In this document: positions 47,108 through 58,664 of the stretch, one piece after another
Layout of the letters: each line of letters begins with the position of its first letter
How positions within the stretch are numbered: the first letter of the stretch is position 1
NCBI RefSeq assembly: GCF_024346455.1
Contig: NZ_JAGQCY010000003.1
Location: 218,872 to 282,871, forward strand
Origin: Cyanobium sp. Aljojuca 7A6
GTDB lineage: Bacteria; Cyanobacteriota; Cyanobacteriia; PCC-6307; Cyanobiaceae
Length of the DNA stretch: 64,000 bases
Reading direction: 5' to 3'
Made by a program: the position numbers and the translations under genes
Notes under the pieces: model-generated
What the model saw: only the letters and a program-made list of their open reading frames with translations
Told to the model about the DNA's origin: nothing
Databases searched by the model: none

Positions 47108-48271
47108 CTACTTGCCCATGCCCAGCTGTTGGGCCTTCTGGTAGACCTTGCCTTCGGTCAGCAGGGACGGCGCCACCACCACCTCCACCTGGCGCATCTC
47201 CTTGAGGGTGCGGGCCCCCAGGGTGCCCATGGAGGTGCGGATGCAGCCCAGCAGGTTCTGGGTGCCGTCATCAAGACCGGCAGGGCCGCGCAGGATCTTT
47301 TCGAGGCTGCCGGTGGTGCCCACTTTGATGCGGGTGCCGCGGGGCAGCACGGGGCTGGGGGTGGCCATGCCCCAGTGGAAGCCGCGGCCAGGCGCTTCGG
47401 AGGCCCGGGCGATCGGGGAGCCGATCATCACCGCATCGGCGCCGCAGGCCAGGCATTTGCAGATGTCCCCGCCGGTGACGATGCCGCCATCGGCCACCAC
47501 CGGCACGTAACGCCCGCTTTCACGCTCGTAGTCGTCCCGGGCGGCGGCGCAGTCGGCCACGGCCGTGGCCTGGGGAATGCCGACACCGAGCACGCCCCGG
47601 GAGGTGCAGGCGGCGCCGGGACCAATGCCCACCATCACGCCGGCAGCTCCCGCCCGCATCAGTTGCAGGGTCACGTCGTAGGTGACGCAGTTGCCTATGA
47701 CGACGGGCACGCCCAGGTCGCGACAGAGGGAGGCCAGGTCAAGGGTCTGGCGACCTTCGGGGCCGACGTGTTCGGTGGAGACCACCGTGGCCTGGACGAA
47801 GAACAGGTCGGCGCCCGATTCGGCCACCGCCGCCCCGAAGCGCAGGGCCGCCGCCGGGGTGGCGCTCACCGCCGCGATGCCGCCGCCTGCCTTGATTTCA
47901 GCGATCCGTTGCCGGACCAGGTCTTCGCGGACCGGCTGGCTGTAAAGGTCCTGCATCAGACCCACGAATTCGTCGCGGCCCACCGAAGCGATCCGATCCA
48001 GGATCGGTTCGGGATCGTCGTAGCGGCACTGGACGCCCTCCAGGTTCAGCACCCCCAGGGCCCCCAGCCGGGTGAGTTCGATGCACATGCCCACATCCAC
48101 CACCCCGTCCATGGCACTGGCGATGATGGGAATCTCCCTCTGGATGCCCCCGAGGCTCCAACTGCTGTCGGTCACCTCAGGATCGACGGTGCGGCCGCCG
48201 GGGACCAGGGCAATTTCGTCGATGCCGTAGGCGCGGCGGACGGTCCTGGAGCGACCGAGCTGAATGTTCAC
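47108..48271 (-). CDS. guaB3: GuaB3-type IMP dehydrogenase
   Basis: A 387-residue member of the IMPDH/GMPR superfamily of the GuaB3 class, typical of cyanobacteria and actinobacteria. It begins [20 protein letters not shown] (GTG at 48271) and lacks CBS domains. The catalytic loop [20 protein letters not shown] holds the cysteine, and [20 protein letters not shown] follows. Cyanobacterial GuaB3 has been reported to oxidise IMP to XMP. It ends at a strong terminator. Confidence 0.92.
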   Translation of the reverse strand: MNIQLGRSRTVRRAYGIDEIALVPGGRTVDPEVTDSSWSLGGIQREIPIIASAMDGVVDVGMCIELTRLGALGVLNLEGVQCRYDDPEPILDRIASVGRDEFVGLMQDLYSQPVREDLVRQRIAEIKAGGGIAAVSATPAAALRFGAAVAESGADLFFVQATVVSTEHVGPEGRQTLDLASLCRDLGVPVVIGNCVTYDVTLQLMRAGAAGVMVGIGPGAACTSRGVLGVGIPQATAVADCAAARDDYERESGRYVPVVADGGIVTGGDICKCLACGADAVMIGSPIARASEAPGRGFHWGMATPSPVLPRGTRIKVGTTGSLEKILRGPAGLDDGTQNLLGCIRTSMGTLGARTLKEMRQVEVVVAPSLLTEGKVYQKAQQLGMGK

Positions 48272-48343
48272 CGTTGGACGGACACAGTGGGCACAAACTA
48301 TCAACCGGTCCGCGGCGGGTCCGACCGCCTCAGGTGCTGGGAA

Positions 48344-48916
48344 TCACTCCCTGCCGCGGAAATCGTTCCAGCGGCGGCTCCAGTCAGCGAAGACCTGCTC
48401 CCGGTCGCTCTTGCGCACCAGCCTGGTGACGGTGAAACGGCTCACGGCGATCAGGCCGGCCAGCTCCAGCAGGCCGCCCACCAGGGGCAGGCTGTCGAGG
48501 GTGCCGATCAGGGACGCATAGACACGCAGCAGCAGCACGACCCCGATCAGGATCGCCAGCCCCTTGAGGGGTCCGCGGAAACGCTGCCATTGGGCCTGGA
48601 GCTCACCGCTGCTGAGCCAGTCCTTGATCTTCTGCAGCAGCAGATCGAATTCCCCGCCGCCTTCGCTGGCCGGATCAGCAGATCCCTCCAGGGGGGGCAC
48701 TTCAAAGGTGGCCACGATGCCGGGCTCCGGCGCGCTCACCAACGCATCTGCGGGGTCCGTCACTGACTCCGGGGGGTCCGCCTCGGGATCCGGCCCGGCC
48801 AGGACCGGCTCCGACTCAGGGGTGATGGGATCGGGGGGCGTCTCGGTCGCTTCCATTGGCCACGGCTGCGGCTCAGGGCTGGATGGGGGCTCGGGGCTGA
48901 AGGGGGTCTCGGCCAT
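48344..48916 (-). CDS. CAAD/CURT1-domain thylakoid membrane protein
   Basis: A 190-residue protein with an acidic proline-rich N-terminal half (ETPPDPITPESEPVLAGPDP) and a C-terminal CAAD domain. The domain has an amphipathic helix (FDLLLQKIKDWLSSGEL), two close membrane helices (GLAILIGVVLLLRVYASLIG; GGLLELAGLIAVSRFTVTRL) and the linking LDSLPLVGGLLE. This is the CurT/CURT1 pattern, which bends thylakoid membranes. The ATG at 48916 is the likeliest start. Confidence 0.82.
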   Translation of the reverse strand: MAETPFSPEPPSSPEPQPWPMEATETPPDPITPESEPVLAGPDPEADPPESVTDPADALVSAPEPGIVATFEVPPLEGSADPASEGGGEFDLLLQKIKDWLSSGELQAQWQRFRGPLKGLAILIGVVLLLRVYASLIGTLDSLPLVGGLLELAGLIAVSRFTVTRLVRKSDREQVFADWSRRWNDFRGRE

Positions 48917-48987
48917 GGCTGGCGCCGGTAGCTCACGGCGGAGCTTACGGCCGTTTGCCGCCACCGCTGCCCAGGTGTGCAGGGATT

Positions 48988-50145
48988 TCAGCTGTCGAGG
49001 GGTATCAGGCCACCGCGCCCCGAGAGCGGACGGACCGGCAGGCGCAACGGAAAGCGACCATCCTCGAGCCAGGTGATCAGCTCCGCACCAATCGCTTCGG
49101 CCAGCCGTGGGCTATGGGCCGGAGCGGCAGTGACGCGGCGCCCCTCCACCTGGATCAGGCCGGATTTGAGCCGGGCGTAGCTGACGGAACCGAAGCGGGG
49201 CCGCAGGCGCCGCGGGATCGCCACATCCAGCACGGGCGCTTCCAGGTCCTCGTCGCCGCAGGCGGCCTGGCGGGCCACTGCCTCGCTGAGCAGGGGGATC
49301 GGTGCCGCCAGGCCCACCAGCAGGCCGGCCCCGTGGCCCTCGAAGAAACAGGGCCGCAGCCATTCGGGTCGCAGGCCATGCAGGTCCACGCTCACCGCCG
49401 CCACCGCTCCTGGGCTGAGGGCGTGGCCGCCGGCGGAGCGAGGCACCCCCGGCTGGTGGCCGCTGCCACTGCCCACCACCCAGCCGATGGCCCCCGCCAC
49501 CAGGACCGCTGAGCCCGGCCCCAGCAGCCCTAATCCGGGCATGGTGAGCCCGATGCTGCCGGCGCCGCCGCAGCCGTAGAGTGCATTCCCGAACGGCCCC
49601 AGCACGGGTCCCCAGGGGCTGCGCAGCACCCCATCGGCACTGCTCACGGCCACCACGCCGTTTTCACTGATGGCCCGGTGCAGCAGCAGCCGGCCGGAAC
49701 CGATCCGTTCCAGATCGAGCTGGGCCTGCAGATCCCGGCGCGGGTGCAGGGCGGTCACCTCCCCGGTGGCGGTGAGGCCCAGGGAGCCGCCCTTGAGCAG
49801 CCGGTCGAGCAGATGGGCTCCCCCCTGCCGCTGGGCCTCCCCGAGGCCGCCGCCGATGGGCAGCACCAGGTCGCCACCGCCACCGCCGCCCTGGGCCCCG
49901 AGGCCCTCGAGCTGGGCCTCCCGGAAGCGGATCGGTGGATCGCTGGGGCCGATGTTGAGGTGCAGGCTGCCCTGATCGGTGAATTCGGCGTTGGCGGCCA
50001 CCACCACGTCGGTGCTGTCGTAGGCCTCCGCCAGTCCGGCCTCGGCCACCAGGGCGCGGAAGTCGGCGGCGGCCCGCACCCGCAGGACGCCCTTGCGCTG
50101 ACGCTGGCGCAGGGCCGATTCACGACGGGCCGGCAGGGTCATCAT
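48988..50145 (-). CDS. Homocysteine biosynthesis-type protein (DUF39/HcyBio, COG1900)
   Basis: A 385-residue protein matching the archaeal COG1900 family in order. An N-terminal sensor-like part ends in DSTDVVVAANAEF. Then come LHLNIGPSDPPIRF, GATGEVTALHPRR-like LTATGEVTALHPRRDLQ, GPVLGPFGNALYGCGGAG and GSAVLVAGAIGWVVGSGSGH. In methanogens the family makes homocysteine from aspartate semialdehyde with sulfide. The role in cyanobacteria is not known to me. It is divergent from gyrA, with 30 bases between starts. Confidence 0.8.
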   Translation of the reverse strand: MMTLPARRESALRQRQRKGVLRVRAAADFRALVAEAGLAEAYDSTDVVVAANAEFTDQGSLHLNIGPSDPPIRFREAQLEGLGAQGGGGGGDLVLPIGGGLGEAQRQGGAHLLDRLLKGGSLGLTATGEVTALHPRRDLQAQLDLERIGSGRLLLHRAISENGVVAVSSADGVLRSPWGPVLGPFGNALYGCGGAGSIGLTMPGLGLLGPGSAVLVAGAIGWVVGSGSGHQPGVPRSAGGHALSPGAVAAVSVDLHGLRPEWLRPCFFEGHGAGLLVGLAAPIPLLSEAVARQAACGDEDLEAPVLDVAIPRRLRPRFGSVSYARLKSGLIQVEGRRVTAAPAHSPRLAEAIGAELITWLEDGRFPLRLPVRPLSGRGGLIPLDS

Positions 50146-50175
50146 TAGAGTGGGCTGTGCCCCATACGGTCTTGC

Positions 50176-52835
<2,660 letters not shown>

Positions 52836-52839
<4 letters not shown>

Positions 52840-52858
52840 CTCCCCTGCAGGGAGTCAG
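52836..52858. terminator. Perfect 9-bp hairpin carrying both convergent stop codons
   Basis: CTGACTCCC (52836-52844), loop CTGCA, GGGAGTCAG (52850-52858). The gyrA TGA is in the left arm, and the TGA of the leftward channel gene is in the right arm. There is no T-run on either side. A bidirectional hairpin serving both 3' ends is the simplest reading. Confidence 0.6.
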
Positions 52859-53865
52859 CGCTGGCCCCAGGCCCAGAGCAGTAAGACCCCGTAGCCGGCC
52901 AGGCTGGCCAGCTGCAGGCCCAGCTCCAGGCGCTCAATCCGGCGTTCGAGCCCTGATCGGCCCTGGGAGCTGCTTTCCATGGCGAGCCGCTCCAGACGGT
53001 TGGCACACCAGATGAATTGGCAGAAGAACACCAGCGTCACCAGATAGGAGAAGGCGTAGAGCCCATCCAGCACGGTGAGGTAGGGCAAGGAGGGCAGCGA
53101 ATCGCGGTAGGCCTGCTGCATGAACACCAGTGTCAGCAGGATCACCGGCGGGATGGCCAGGCGCTCGGAGCTGAAGCTGGCCCGCAGGTTTGGGGTGAGC
53201 AGCATCACCACCATCGTGATCGTGAGGGGCAGCAGCCACTTCACCAGGGCCGCCCAGCCGATGGGCTCATAGCGCAGCTCCATCTCCACGCCGCCGCGGT
53301 GGTGGAACAGCCGCCAGCTGCTGAGCCGATAGCCATTCATGTTGCTGCGGGCGCTGACACCGGACGCGCCGCTGTCGGCCACCAGGCGGATCCGGGGCGG
53401 ATGGCTGATCGCCGCAGGAAAACTCGGATCGGCCACCAGCCGGATCTGCAGGGGCAGGCTGCCGAAGGGATAACCCCGATAGTCGATCTCATCGGAGTAG
53501 AAGTTGCCGTTGAAGCGGTAGTCACGGCCCAGATCCGTACCCAGCCGAAGCGGACCGCTGCTGGCCTCCAGCAGGGAGTTCCAGGGCTCCACCAGGTTCT
53601 GAAAGCGCACCAGCTCGAGCGGATCCACCCCCGCCGCCAGCCATTGCCGCACCGTCGCAGCCGGCGCCGACAGTCGCAGCGTTCCCTCGACGCTGAAGGT
53701 TTTCTCCCTTGAGGAGAAGCGGTAGACGTTGTCGACCTTCACGGCAACGCGGATCGGCACGGTGGCGACCGGGGCTGCGGCCGCTGTCGCCGGACCCAGG
53801 CCGAGCACCAGCACCAGGCTCAGGCAGGCCAGCGCCACCAGCGTCCAGCGGGCGAGGGCGCGCAT
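52855..53865 (-). CDS. Pentameric ligand-gated ion channel homologue (Cys-loop superfamily, prokaryotic type)
   Basis: A 336-residue protein with a signal peptide (residues about 1-30), a beta-sandwich extracellular domain and four helices. The helices are M1 near 204-224, M2 near 236-254 (LAIPPVILLTLVFMQQAY), M3 near 262-290 and M4 near 314-333. The family Pro-loop is DYRGYPFG at 128-135, with no flanking cysteines as in other prokaryotic members. The last residue is Gly where Asp is usual. The M2-M3 link SLPSLPYLT matches GLIC-type channels. Ligand and ion are unknown. Confidence 0.78.
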   Translation of the reverse strand: MRALARWTLVALACLSLVLVLGLGPATAAAAPVATVPIRVAVKVDNVYRFSSREKTFSVEGTLRLSAPAATVRQWLAAGVDPLELVRFQNLVEPWNSLLEASSGPLRLGTDLGRDYRFNGNFYSDEIDYRGYPFGSLPLQIRLVADPSFPAAISHPPRIRLVADSGASGVSARSNMNGYRLSSWRLFHHRGGVEMELRYEPIGWAALVKWLLPLTITMVVMLLTPNLRASFSSERLAIPPVILLTLVFMQQAYRDSLPSLPYLTVLDGLYAFSYLVTLVFFCQFIWCANRLERLAMESSSQGRSGLERRIERLELGLQLASLAGYGVLLLWAWGQR

Positions 53866-53880
53866 GGGCCGTGATGCAGG

Positions 53881-55137
53881 ATGAGCGATCACCGTACCGG
53901 CGAGATGGCGAGGGACGTGCTGGTGCTTGGAGGCGGCCCCGCCGCCCTCTGCATCGCGGCGGCCCTGGCGGCGGAAGGGCTGAAGGTGGCCCTGCTGGCG
54001 CCCCAGGATCCCCGCTCCCCCTGGCCCAACACCTACGGCATCTGGGGCGACGAGGTGGACGCCCTCGGCCTGGGCCACCTGCTGGAGCACCGCTGGAGCG
54101 ACACGGTGAGTTACTTCGGCGCGGGGGATCCTGATCCCGCCGCTGCGGCCAATCGCCCCACAGCCCATGGCCGCGATTACGGCCTGTTCAACCGCCAGGC
54201 TCTGCAGCAGCACTGGCTGGAGGCCTGCGGGCGCGGCGGGGTGGAGCTCCTTCAGGGGTTGGCCACGGGCTGTGAGGCCAGTGGTGCCCTGAGCGTGGTG
54301 GTGGGCGCGGATGGAGACCAGTGGCAGGCGCGGCTGGTGGTGGACGCCACCGGCCATCAGCCGCTGCTGGTGCGGCGGCCCGATCGTGGGCCGGTGGCGG
54401 GCCAGTCGGCCTACGGCATTGTTGGCCGCTTCTCGGCGCCGCCGGTGCAGCCCGATCAGTTCGTGCTGATGGACTACCGCTGCGACCACCTCAGCGAGGC
54501 CGAGCGCGCCGAGCCCCCCACATTCCTCTACGCGATGGACCTCGGCGAGGGGCGATTTTTCGTTGAGGAGACCTCGCTGGCCCTGGCTCCCCCAGTGCCC
54601 TTCGAGCGGCTCCAGCAACGCCTGCACCGGCGCCTGGCCCAGCGCGGCGTGCAGGTGCTGGAAGTCGAGCACGAGGAGTTCTGCCTGTTTCCGATGAACC
54701 TGCCCCTGCCGGATCTGCAGCAGCCGGTGCTGGGCTTCGGCGGGGCCGCCTCCATGGTGCATCCGGCCTCGGGGTACATGGTGGGGGCCCTGCTGCGCCG
54801 GGCTCCGGCGGTGGCCGCGGCGGTGGCGGCGGCGATGGCGGCGCCTGCGGCTCCCTCGGCTCTCCTGGCCCAGGCGGGCTGGCGGGCCCTCTGGCCCACG
54901 GAGCTGCGCCGCAAGCACGCCCTCTATCAGTTCGGGCTGGGCAAACTGATGGGATTTTCCGAAGCCCAGCTGCGCCAGTTCTTCGCCAGCTTCTTCCGCC
55001 TGAGCGGCCCGCAGTGGGCTGGCTTTCTGGCCAACACCCTGGGCGTGCCGGAGCTGCTGGCGGCCATGTTGCGCCTGTTCAGCCTGTCTCCATGGGGCGT
55101 GCGGGCGGGCTTGCTGTTGCCGCCTCGCCAGCCTTAG
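53881..55137 (+). CDS. crtL: Lycopene beta-cyclase, CrtL type
   Basis: A 418-residue FAD-dependent cyclase turning lycopene into cyclic carotenes. It has the dinucleotide motif LVLGGGPAALCIAAAL, NTYGIWGDEVD, YGLFNRQALQQHWL, DATGHQPL, the FLYAMDLGEGRFFVEETSLA segment with the catalytic acid, and MVHPASGYMVG. Its start is only 15 bases from the divergent channel gene. Its stop TAG shares TTAG with the convergent mqo stop. Confidence 0.92.
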   Translation: MSDHRTGEMARDVLVLGGGPAALCIAAALAAEGLKVALLAPQDPRSPWPNTYGIWGDEVDALGLGHLLEHRWSDTVSYFGAGDPDPAAAANRPTAHGRDYGLFNRQALQQHWLEACGRGGVELLQGLATGCEASGALSVVVGADGDQWQARLVVDATGHQPLLVRRPDRGPVAGQSAYGIVGRFSAPPVQPDQFVLMDYRCDHLSEAERAEPPTFLYAMDLGEGRFFVEETSLALAPPVPFERLQQRLHRRLAQRGVQVLEVEHEEFCLFPMNLPLPDLQQPVLGFGGAASMVHPASGYMVGALLRRAPAVAAAVAAAMAAPAAPSALLAQAGWRALWPTELRRKHALYQFGLGKLMGFSEAQLRQFFASFFRLSGPQWAGFLANTLGVPELLAAMLRLFSLSPWGVRAGLLLPPRQP

Positions 55138-56621
55138 CCCGGTGCCGGCAGCCCCAGCACCTCGGCGCTCTGGCTGCGGATCCGCCGGCACAGGTCGGCG
55201 TCGTGGCGGATCGATTCGCCGTAGGAGGGCAGGATCTGCTTCAGGGCCCGTTCCCAGCCATCAGGCAACTTCTCGCGGAAGCAGGACCGCAGGATCTCCA
55301 GGCTGATCGCCACGGCCGCGGAGGCGCCAGGGGAGGCCCCCAGCACGGCCACCAGGGACGTATCGGCCGCGTGCACCACCTCGGTGCCGAACTGGAGCAC
55401 CCCGCCCCGGCGGGGGTCGCCCTTGATGATCTGCACCCGTTGGCCGGCCACCGCCAGAGTCCAGTCATGGGGCCGGGCGTTCGGGTAGAAGTCCCGCAGG
55501 GCCGCGAAGCGCTGCTCGGCGCTGGCGAACACCTGACTGATCAGGTAGTCGGTCAGGGGCAGGTTGTCGCGGGCCACCGCCAGCAGGGGCAGCAGGTTGC
55601 CGGGCCGCAGGGACCTGGGCCAGTCGCAGAGGGAGCCGCTCTTGAGGAACTTGGTGGAGAACCCGGCGTAGGGCCCGAACAGGACCCAGTGCCGGCCGTC
55701 GACGAGGCGGGTGTCGAGGTGGGGCACCGACATCGGTGGCGAGCCGGCGGCGGCCATCCCGTAGACCTTGGCGTGGTGGCGGCTGGCCACGGCCGGATCG
55801 CCGCAGCGCAGCCACAGGCCGCTGACGGGAAAGCCGCCATAGCCGCGGCCTTCGGGGATCCCTGATGCCTGGAGCAGGGTGAGGGCGCCGCCACCGGCGC
55901 CGAGAAACACGGTGCCGGAATCGATCAGGCGGGTTTCACCACTGGCTTGATCGCTCGTCTCCAGGCGCCAGCTGCCGTCCTGCCGGCGCTGCAGGCCCGT
56001 CACGGTCGTGGAGAAGCGCGCCTCGAAGGGCGGACTGGTGCGCAGATGCCCCAGCAGCTGGCTGGTGAGTGCCCCGAAGTTCACGTCGGTGCCGGAGGCG
56101 ATGTAGGTGGCGCCGATCGCCTGGGCCGGATCCCGCCCTTCCATCAGCAGGGGGGCCCAGTCCGCCACCTGGGCCGGCTCCTCGCTGTAGGCCATGCCCC
56201 GGTAACAGTGGTGGGCGCCCATCAGCCGGTGGCGTTCGCGCAGGTAGGCCCGCCGCTCTTCCCCCAGCACGAAGCTCATGTGGGGGACGCCCTGGATGAA
56301 GGTCTGTGGAGAGCCCAGGGCGCCGCCCTTCACCAGGTGGGTCCAGAACTGGCGCGAGAGATCGAAGGCTTCGTTGATGTCGAGCGCCTTGGTGAGGCTG
56401 ATCGAACCGTCCGCCGCCATCGGCGTGTAATTCAGCTCGCAGTTGCCCGCATGGCCCGTGCCGGCGTTGTTCCAGGCGCTGGAACTTTCCTGGGCTTCCC
56501 GGGGCAGGCCCTCAAGCAGCAGGATGCGCAGCTCCGGCCGCAACTGTTTGAGCAGGGTGCCCAGGGTGGCACTCATGATCCCCGCCCCCACCAGGGTCAC
56601 ATCGACGGTGGTCAGCGTCAC
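55134..56621 (-). CDS. mqo: Malate:quinone oxidoreductase
   Basis: A membrane-associated FAD enzyme oxidising malate to oxaloacetate and passing electrons to quinone. It has LVGAGIMSATLGTLL at the N-terminus, NNAGTGHAGNCELNYTP, the FIQGVPHMSFVLGEE stretch, GAGGGALTLLQASG and GASPGASAAVAISLEIL near the end. The frame is open to an ATG at 56681, but those 20 arginine-rich residues look non-coding, so I prefer the GTG at 56621. Confidence 0.93.
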   Translation of the reverse strand: MTLTTVDVTLVGAGIMSATLGTLLKQLRPELRILLLEGLPREAQESSSAWNNAGTGHAGNCELNYTPMAADGSISLTKALDINEAFDLSRQFWTHLVKGGALGSPQTFIQGVPHMSFVLGEERRAYLRERHRLMGAHHCYRGMAYSEEPAQVADWAPLLMEGRDPAQAIGATYIASGTDVNFGALTSQLLGHLRTSPPFEARFSTTVTGLQRRQDGSWRLETSDQASGETRLIDSGTVFLGAGGGALTLLQASGIPEGRGYGGFPVSGLWLRCGDPAVASRHHAKVYGMAAAGSPPMSVPHLDTRLVDGRHWVLFGPYAGFSTKFLKSGSLCDWPRSLRPGNLLPLLAVARDNLPLTDYLISQVFASAEQRFAALRDFYPNARPHDWTLAVAGQRVQIIKGDPRRGGVLQFGTEVVHAADTSLVAVLGASPGASAAVAISLEILRSCFREKLPDGWERALKQILPSYGESIRHDADLCRRIRSQSAEVLGLPAPG

Positions 56622-56734
56622 GGGGTCTGCCGTTGGATCGGATCGGCGATCAGGCCGGGCGACACGGTATCCGATGGCCACCTGTCCCTGACAGCATGGA
56701 TCCTGATGCGCCCCCGTGCTGCGGGTGAACGCCG

Positions 56735-57346
56735 GTGTCGGATCCTTCCCTTGCGATCGACGATGGCCCGACGGGTGCGGCCGGCGATGCCCAGGCGTGC
56801 CGGGAGGAACTGCTGGGTTGCCTGCGGGCCGGATCTCCCTGCTCCCCAGCCGAGGCCGCCGTGCGGATCCCTGCCCTGATCGAGCGGCTGGAGCGCCTTC
56901 AGCCCGCCGATCTCTCCGCCCAGGCCGCCCAGCTGGCGGGGGTCTGGGAGCTGCGCTGGAGCAGCAGTTCCCTGCCCTATCTGGCCGTCCAGCCCTGGCT
57001 GGAGAATCTGCAACTGCTCGATCCCGACGCTGGCCGTGCCATGAACCTGCTGCGGCTGGCCGGCCCCCTCGGGCCCCTGGCGGGGATCGGGGTGCAGGCC
57101 CGGATCGGCGTGGCGGCTGAGCCGCCCCACCAGCGGGTGTCCGTCCAGTTCGTGCGGGGTGGCTGGCTGGGGCCCCAGTTCGGAGAACGGCGGCTGCAGC
57201 TGTTTCGCCAGGTGAATCAGAGCTTTCCAGCCTGGCTCGATGTCACCGTGCTCGATGACGAGCTGCGGGTGAGTCGCGGCAATTCCGGCACGCTGTTTGC
57301 CCTGGTGCGGCGCCCGGACCTGGCGCTGGCGGCGTTCCTGGCCTGA
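56735..57346 (+). CDS. PAP/fibrillin family protein
   Basis: A 203-residue plastid-lipid-associated protein (fibrillin) relative, as found in thylakoids and plastoglobules. An N-terminal helix (CREELLGCLRAG) is followed by LAGVWELRWSSSSLPYL and a lipocalin-like barrel ending with DDELRVSRGNSGTLFALVRR. A role in storing or carrying quinones and carotenoids is inferred from the family. The start is a GTG. Confidence 0.82.
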   Translation: MSDPSLAIDDGPTGAAGDAQACREELLGCLRAGSPCSPAEAAVRIPALIERLERLQPADLSAQAAQLAGVWELRWSSSSLPYLAVQPWLENLQLLDPDAGRAMNLLRLAGPLGPLAGIGVQARIGVAAEPPHQRVSVQFVRGGWLGPQFGERRLQLFRQVNQSFPAWLDVTVLDDELRVSRGNSGTLFALVRRPDLALAAFLA

Positions 57347-57362
57347 GCCCCCCGGCGGTCGG

Positions 57363-58202
57363 TCACCACCCGTGGTCGTCGCCTTCAGCCGCTTCCTGTG
57401 GCGGCCAGGCCAGGTGCACCACCACCGGCGCATGGTCGCTGGGCTGCGCGTTGCCCCGCTGATCCTTGTGGATCACACAGCCCGTGGCGCAGGCCAGCAA
57501 CTCTTCGGAGAGATAAATGTGGTCGATGCGCCAGCCCCTGTCCCGATCCCAGGCGCCGGTGCGGTAGTCCCACCAGCTCCAGTGGCCGCGCTCCGGCTCG
57601 AAGACGCGGAACACGTCGCTGAGGCGATCGCCGAGGGCGGTGCTCAGGGCCTGCCGCTCCGGATCACTGGCCATGATGCCGCCGCTGAGGCGGTCCGGGT
57701 CGTGGATGTCGCGGGAGTCCAGGGCGATGTTGAAATCCCCCACCATGGCCAGGGGTTCCCCTTCCGCTTCAAGGGCCTCCAGGTAGCGCCGCAGACAGGC
57801 CAGCCACTTCAGCTTGTAGGGGTACTTCTCCGACGTCAGGCTCGACCCGTTGGGGACGTAGAGATTCAGCACCCGCACCCCCTCGATCGAGGCACTGATC
57901 AGCCGCTTCTGCTCGCCCAACCCCACGGCCTCCGGGTCGTCCGCCAGCAGGCCGGCGAAGCCCACCTGCACATCCTCGATCGGCAGTCGGCTGAGGATCG
58001 CCACGCCGTTGTAGGCCTTCTGGCCGCTGATCACGCTCCGGTAGCCCAGGGCCTCGAAGGCGGTGTGGGGGAACAGGTCATCGGCCACCTTGGTTTCCTG
58101 CAGGCAGAGCACCTCGGGCCGTTCGGTTCTGAGCCAGGCGCTCACCTGATCGAGCCGGGTGCGCACCGAATTGACGTTCCAGGTGGCGATCCGCATGGCC
58201 AT
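57363..58202 (-). CDS. xth: Exodeoxyribonuclease III
   Basis: ExoIII is an AP endonuclease and 3'-5' exonuclease in base excision repair. The 279-residue protein begins MRIATWNVNSVRTRLDQV (after one extra residue). The metal glutamate is in CLQETKV, with LNLYVPNGS, VGDFNIAL, RIDHIYLSE and the terminal SDHAPVVVHL. The length is typical. Confidence 0.95.
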   Translation of the reverse strand: MAMRIATWNVNSVRTRLDQVSAWLRTERPEVLCLQETKVADDLFPHTAFEALGYRSVISGQKAYNGVAILSRLPIEDVQVGFAGLLADDPEAVGLGEQKRLISASIEGVRVLNLYVPNGSSLTSEKYPYKLKWLACLRRYLEALEAEGEPLAMVGDFNIALDSRDIHDPDRLSGGIMASDPERQALSTALGDRLSDVFRVFEPERGHWSWWDYRTGAWDRDRGWRIDHIYLSEELLACATGCVIHKDQRGNAQPSDHAPVVVHLAWPPQEAAEGDDHGW

Positions 58203-58277
58203 GGCGAGGGAAGGGCGACCGGCTGGGGGCCCTTATCATGAAGGTCCTGGTGATTCTTCCCCTCGCCGGCAGGAGCC

Positions 58278-58664
58278 ATGAACCCCTCGTTTTCTTTGCG
58301 CGCCAGCACCGTCCGCGCAGTCACCGCCAGCACCGTCCGTGTCAGCACCCTGGCCGCCGCTGCGCTGGCCCTGCTGCCGGCCGGCGAGGCCTTGGCCCAG
58401 CAGGCCGGCTACGGCCAGACACTCGGCACCGGCACGTTGGAGCGCCAGCTTTACGACTACGGGCCCGGCAAATCCGGGTCCGGCAGCGGCTCCATCCTCG
58501 ACAGCACCAATCCCCTCGACCTGCTGAACAAGCTGAAGCGCAGCACCGCCCTCGACGATGCCACCCCACCCAGTTCAGCGGTCGATCAGGCCCTCAGGGA
58601 CTTTGACGCGAAGGCACCGAAGCCGGCGCCGGCAGGGTCTGCGGGGCAGCTGAAGGGGATCTGA
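58278..58664 (+). CDS. Hypothetical secreted protein
   Basis: A 128-residue protein with a signal peptide (VSTLAAAALALLPAGEALA) and a small Gly/Ser-rich mature part containing YGQTLGTGTLERQLYDYGPG and NPLDLLNKLKRSTALDDATP. The ATG follows GGAG well. I do not recognise the family. Its last 71 bases overlap the convergent TPR gene. Confidence 0.6.
   Translation: MNPSFSLRASTVRAVTASTVRVSTLAAAALALLPAGEALAQQAGYGQTLGTGTLERQLYDYGPGKSGSGSGSILDSTNPLDLLNKLKRSTALDDATPPSSAVDQALRDFDAKAPKPAPAGSAGQLKGI

Noticed and set aside
52855..55191. A 778-codon leftward frame spanning the channel gene and the reverse of crtL.
   Set aside because: The signal peptide at 53865 marks the true start. The upstream part is antisense to crtL.
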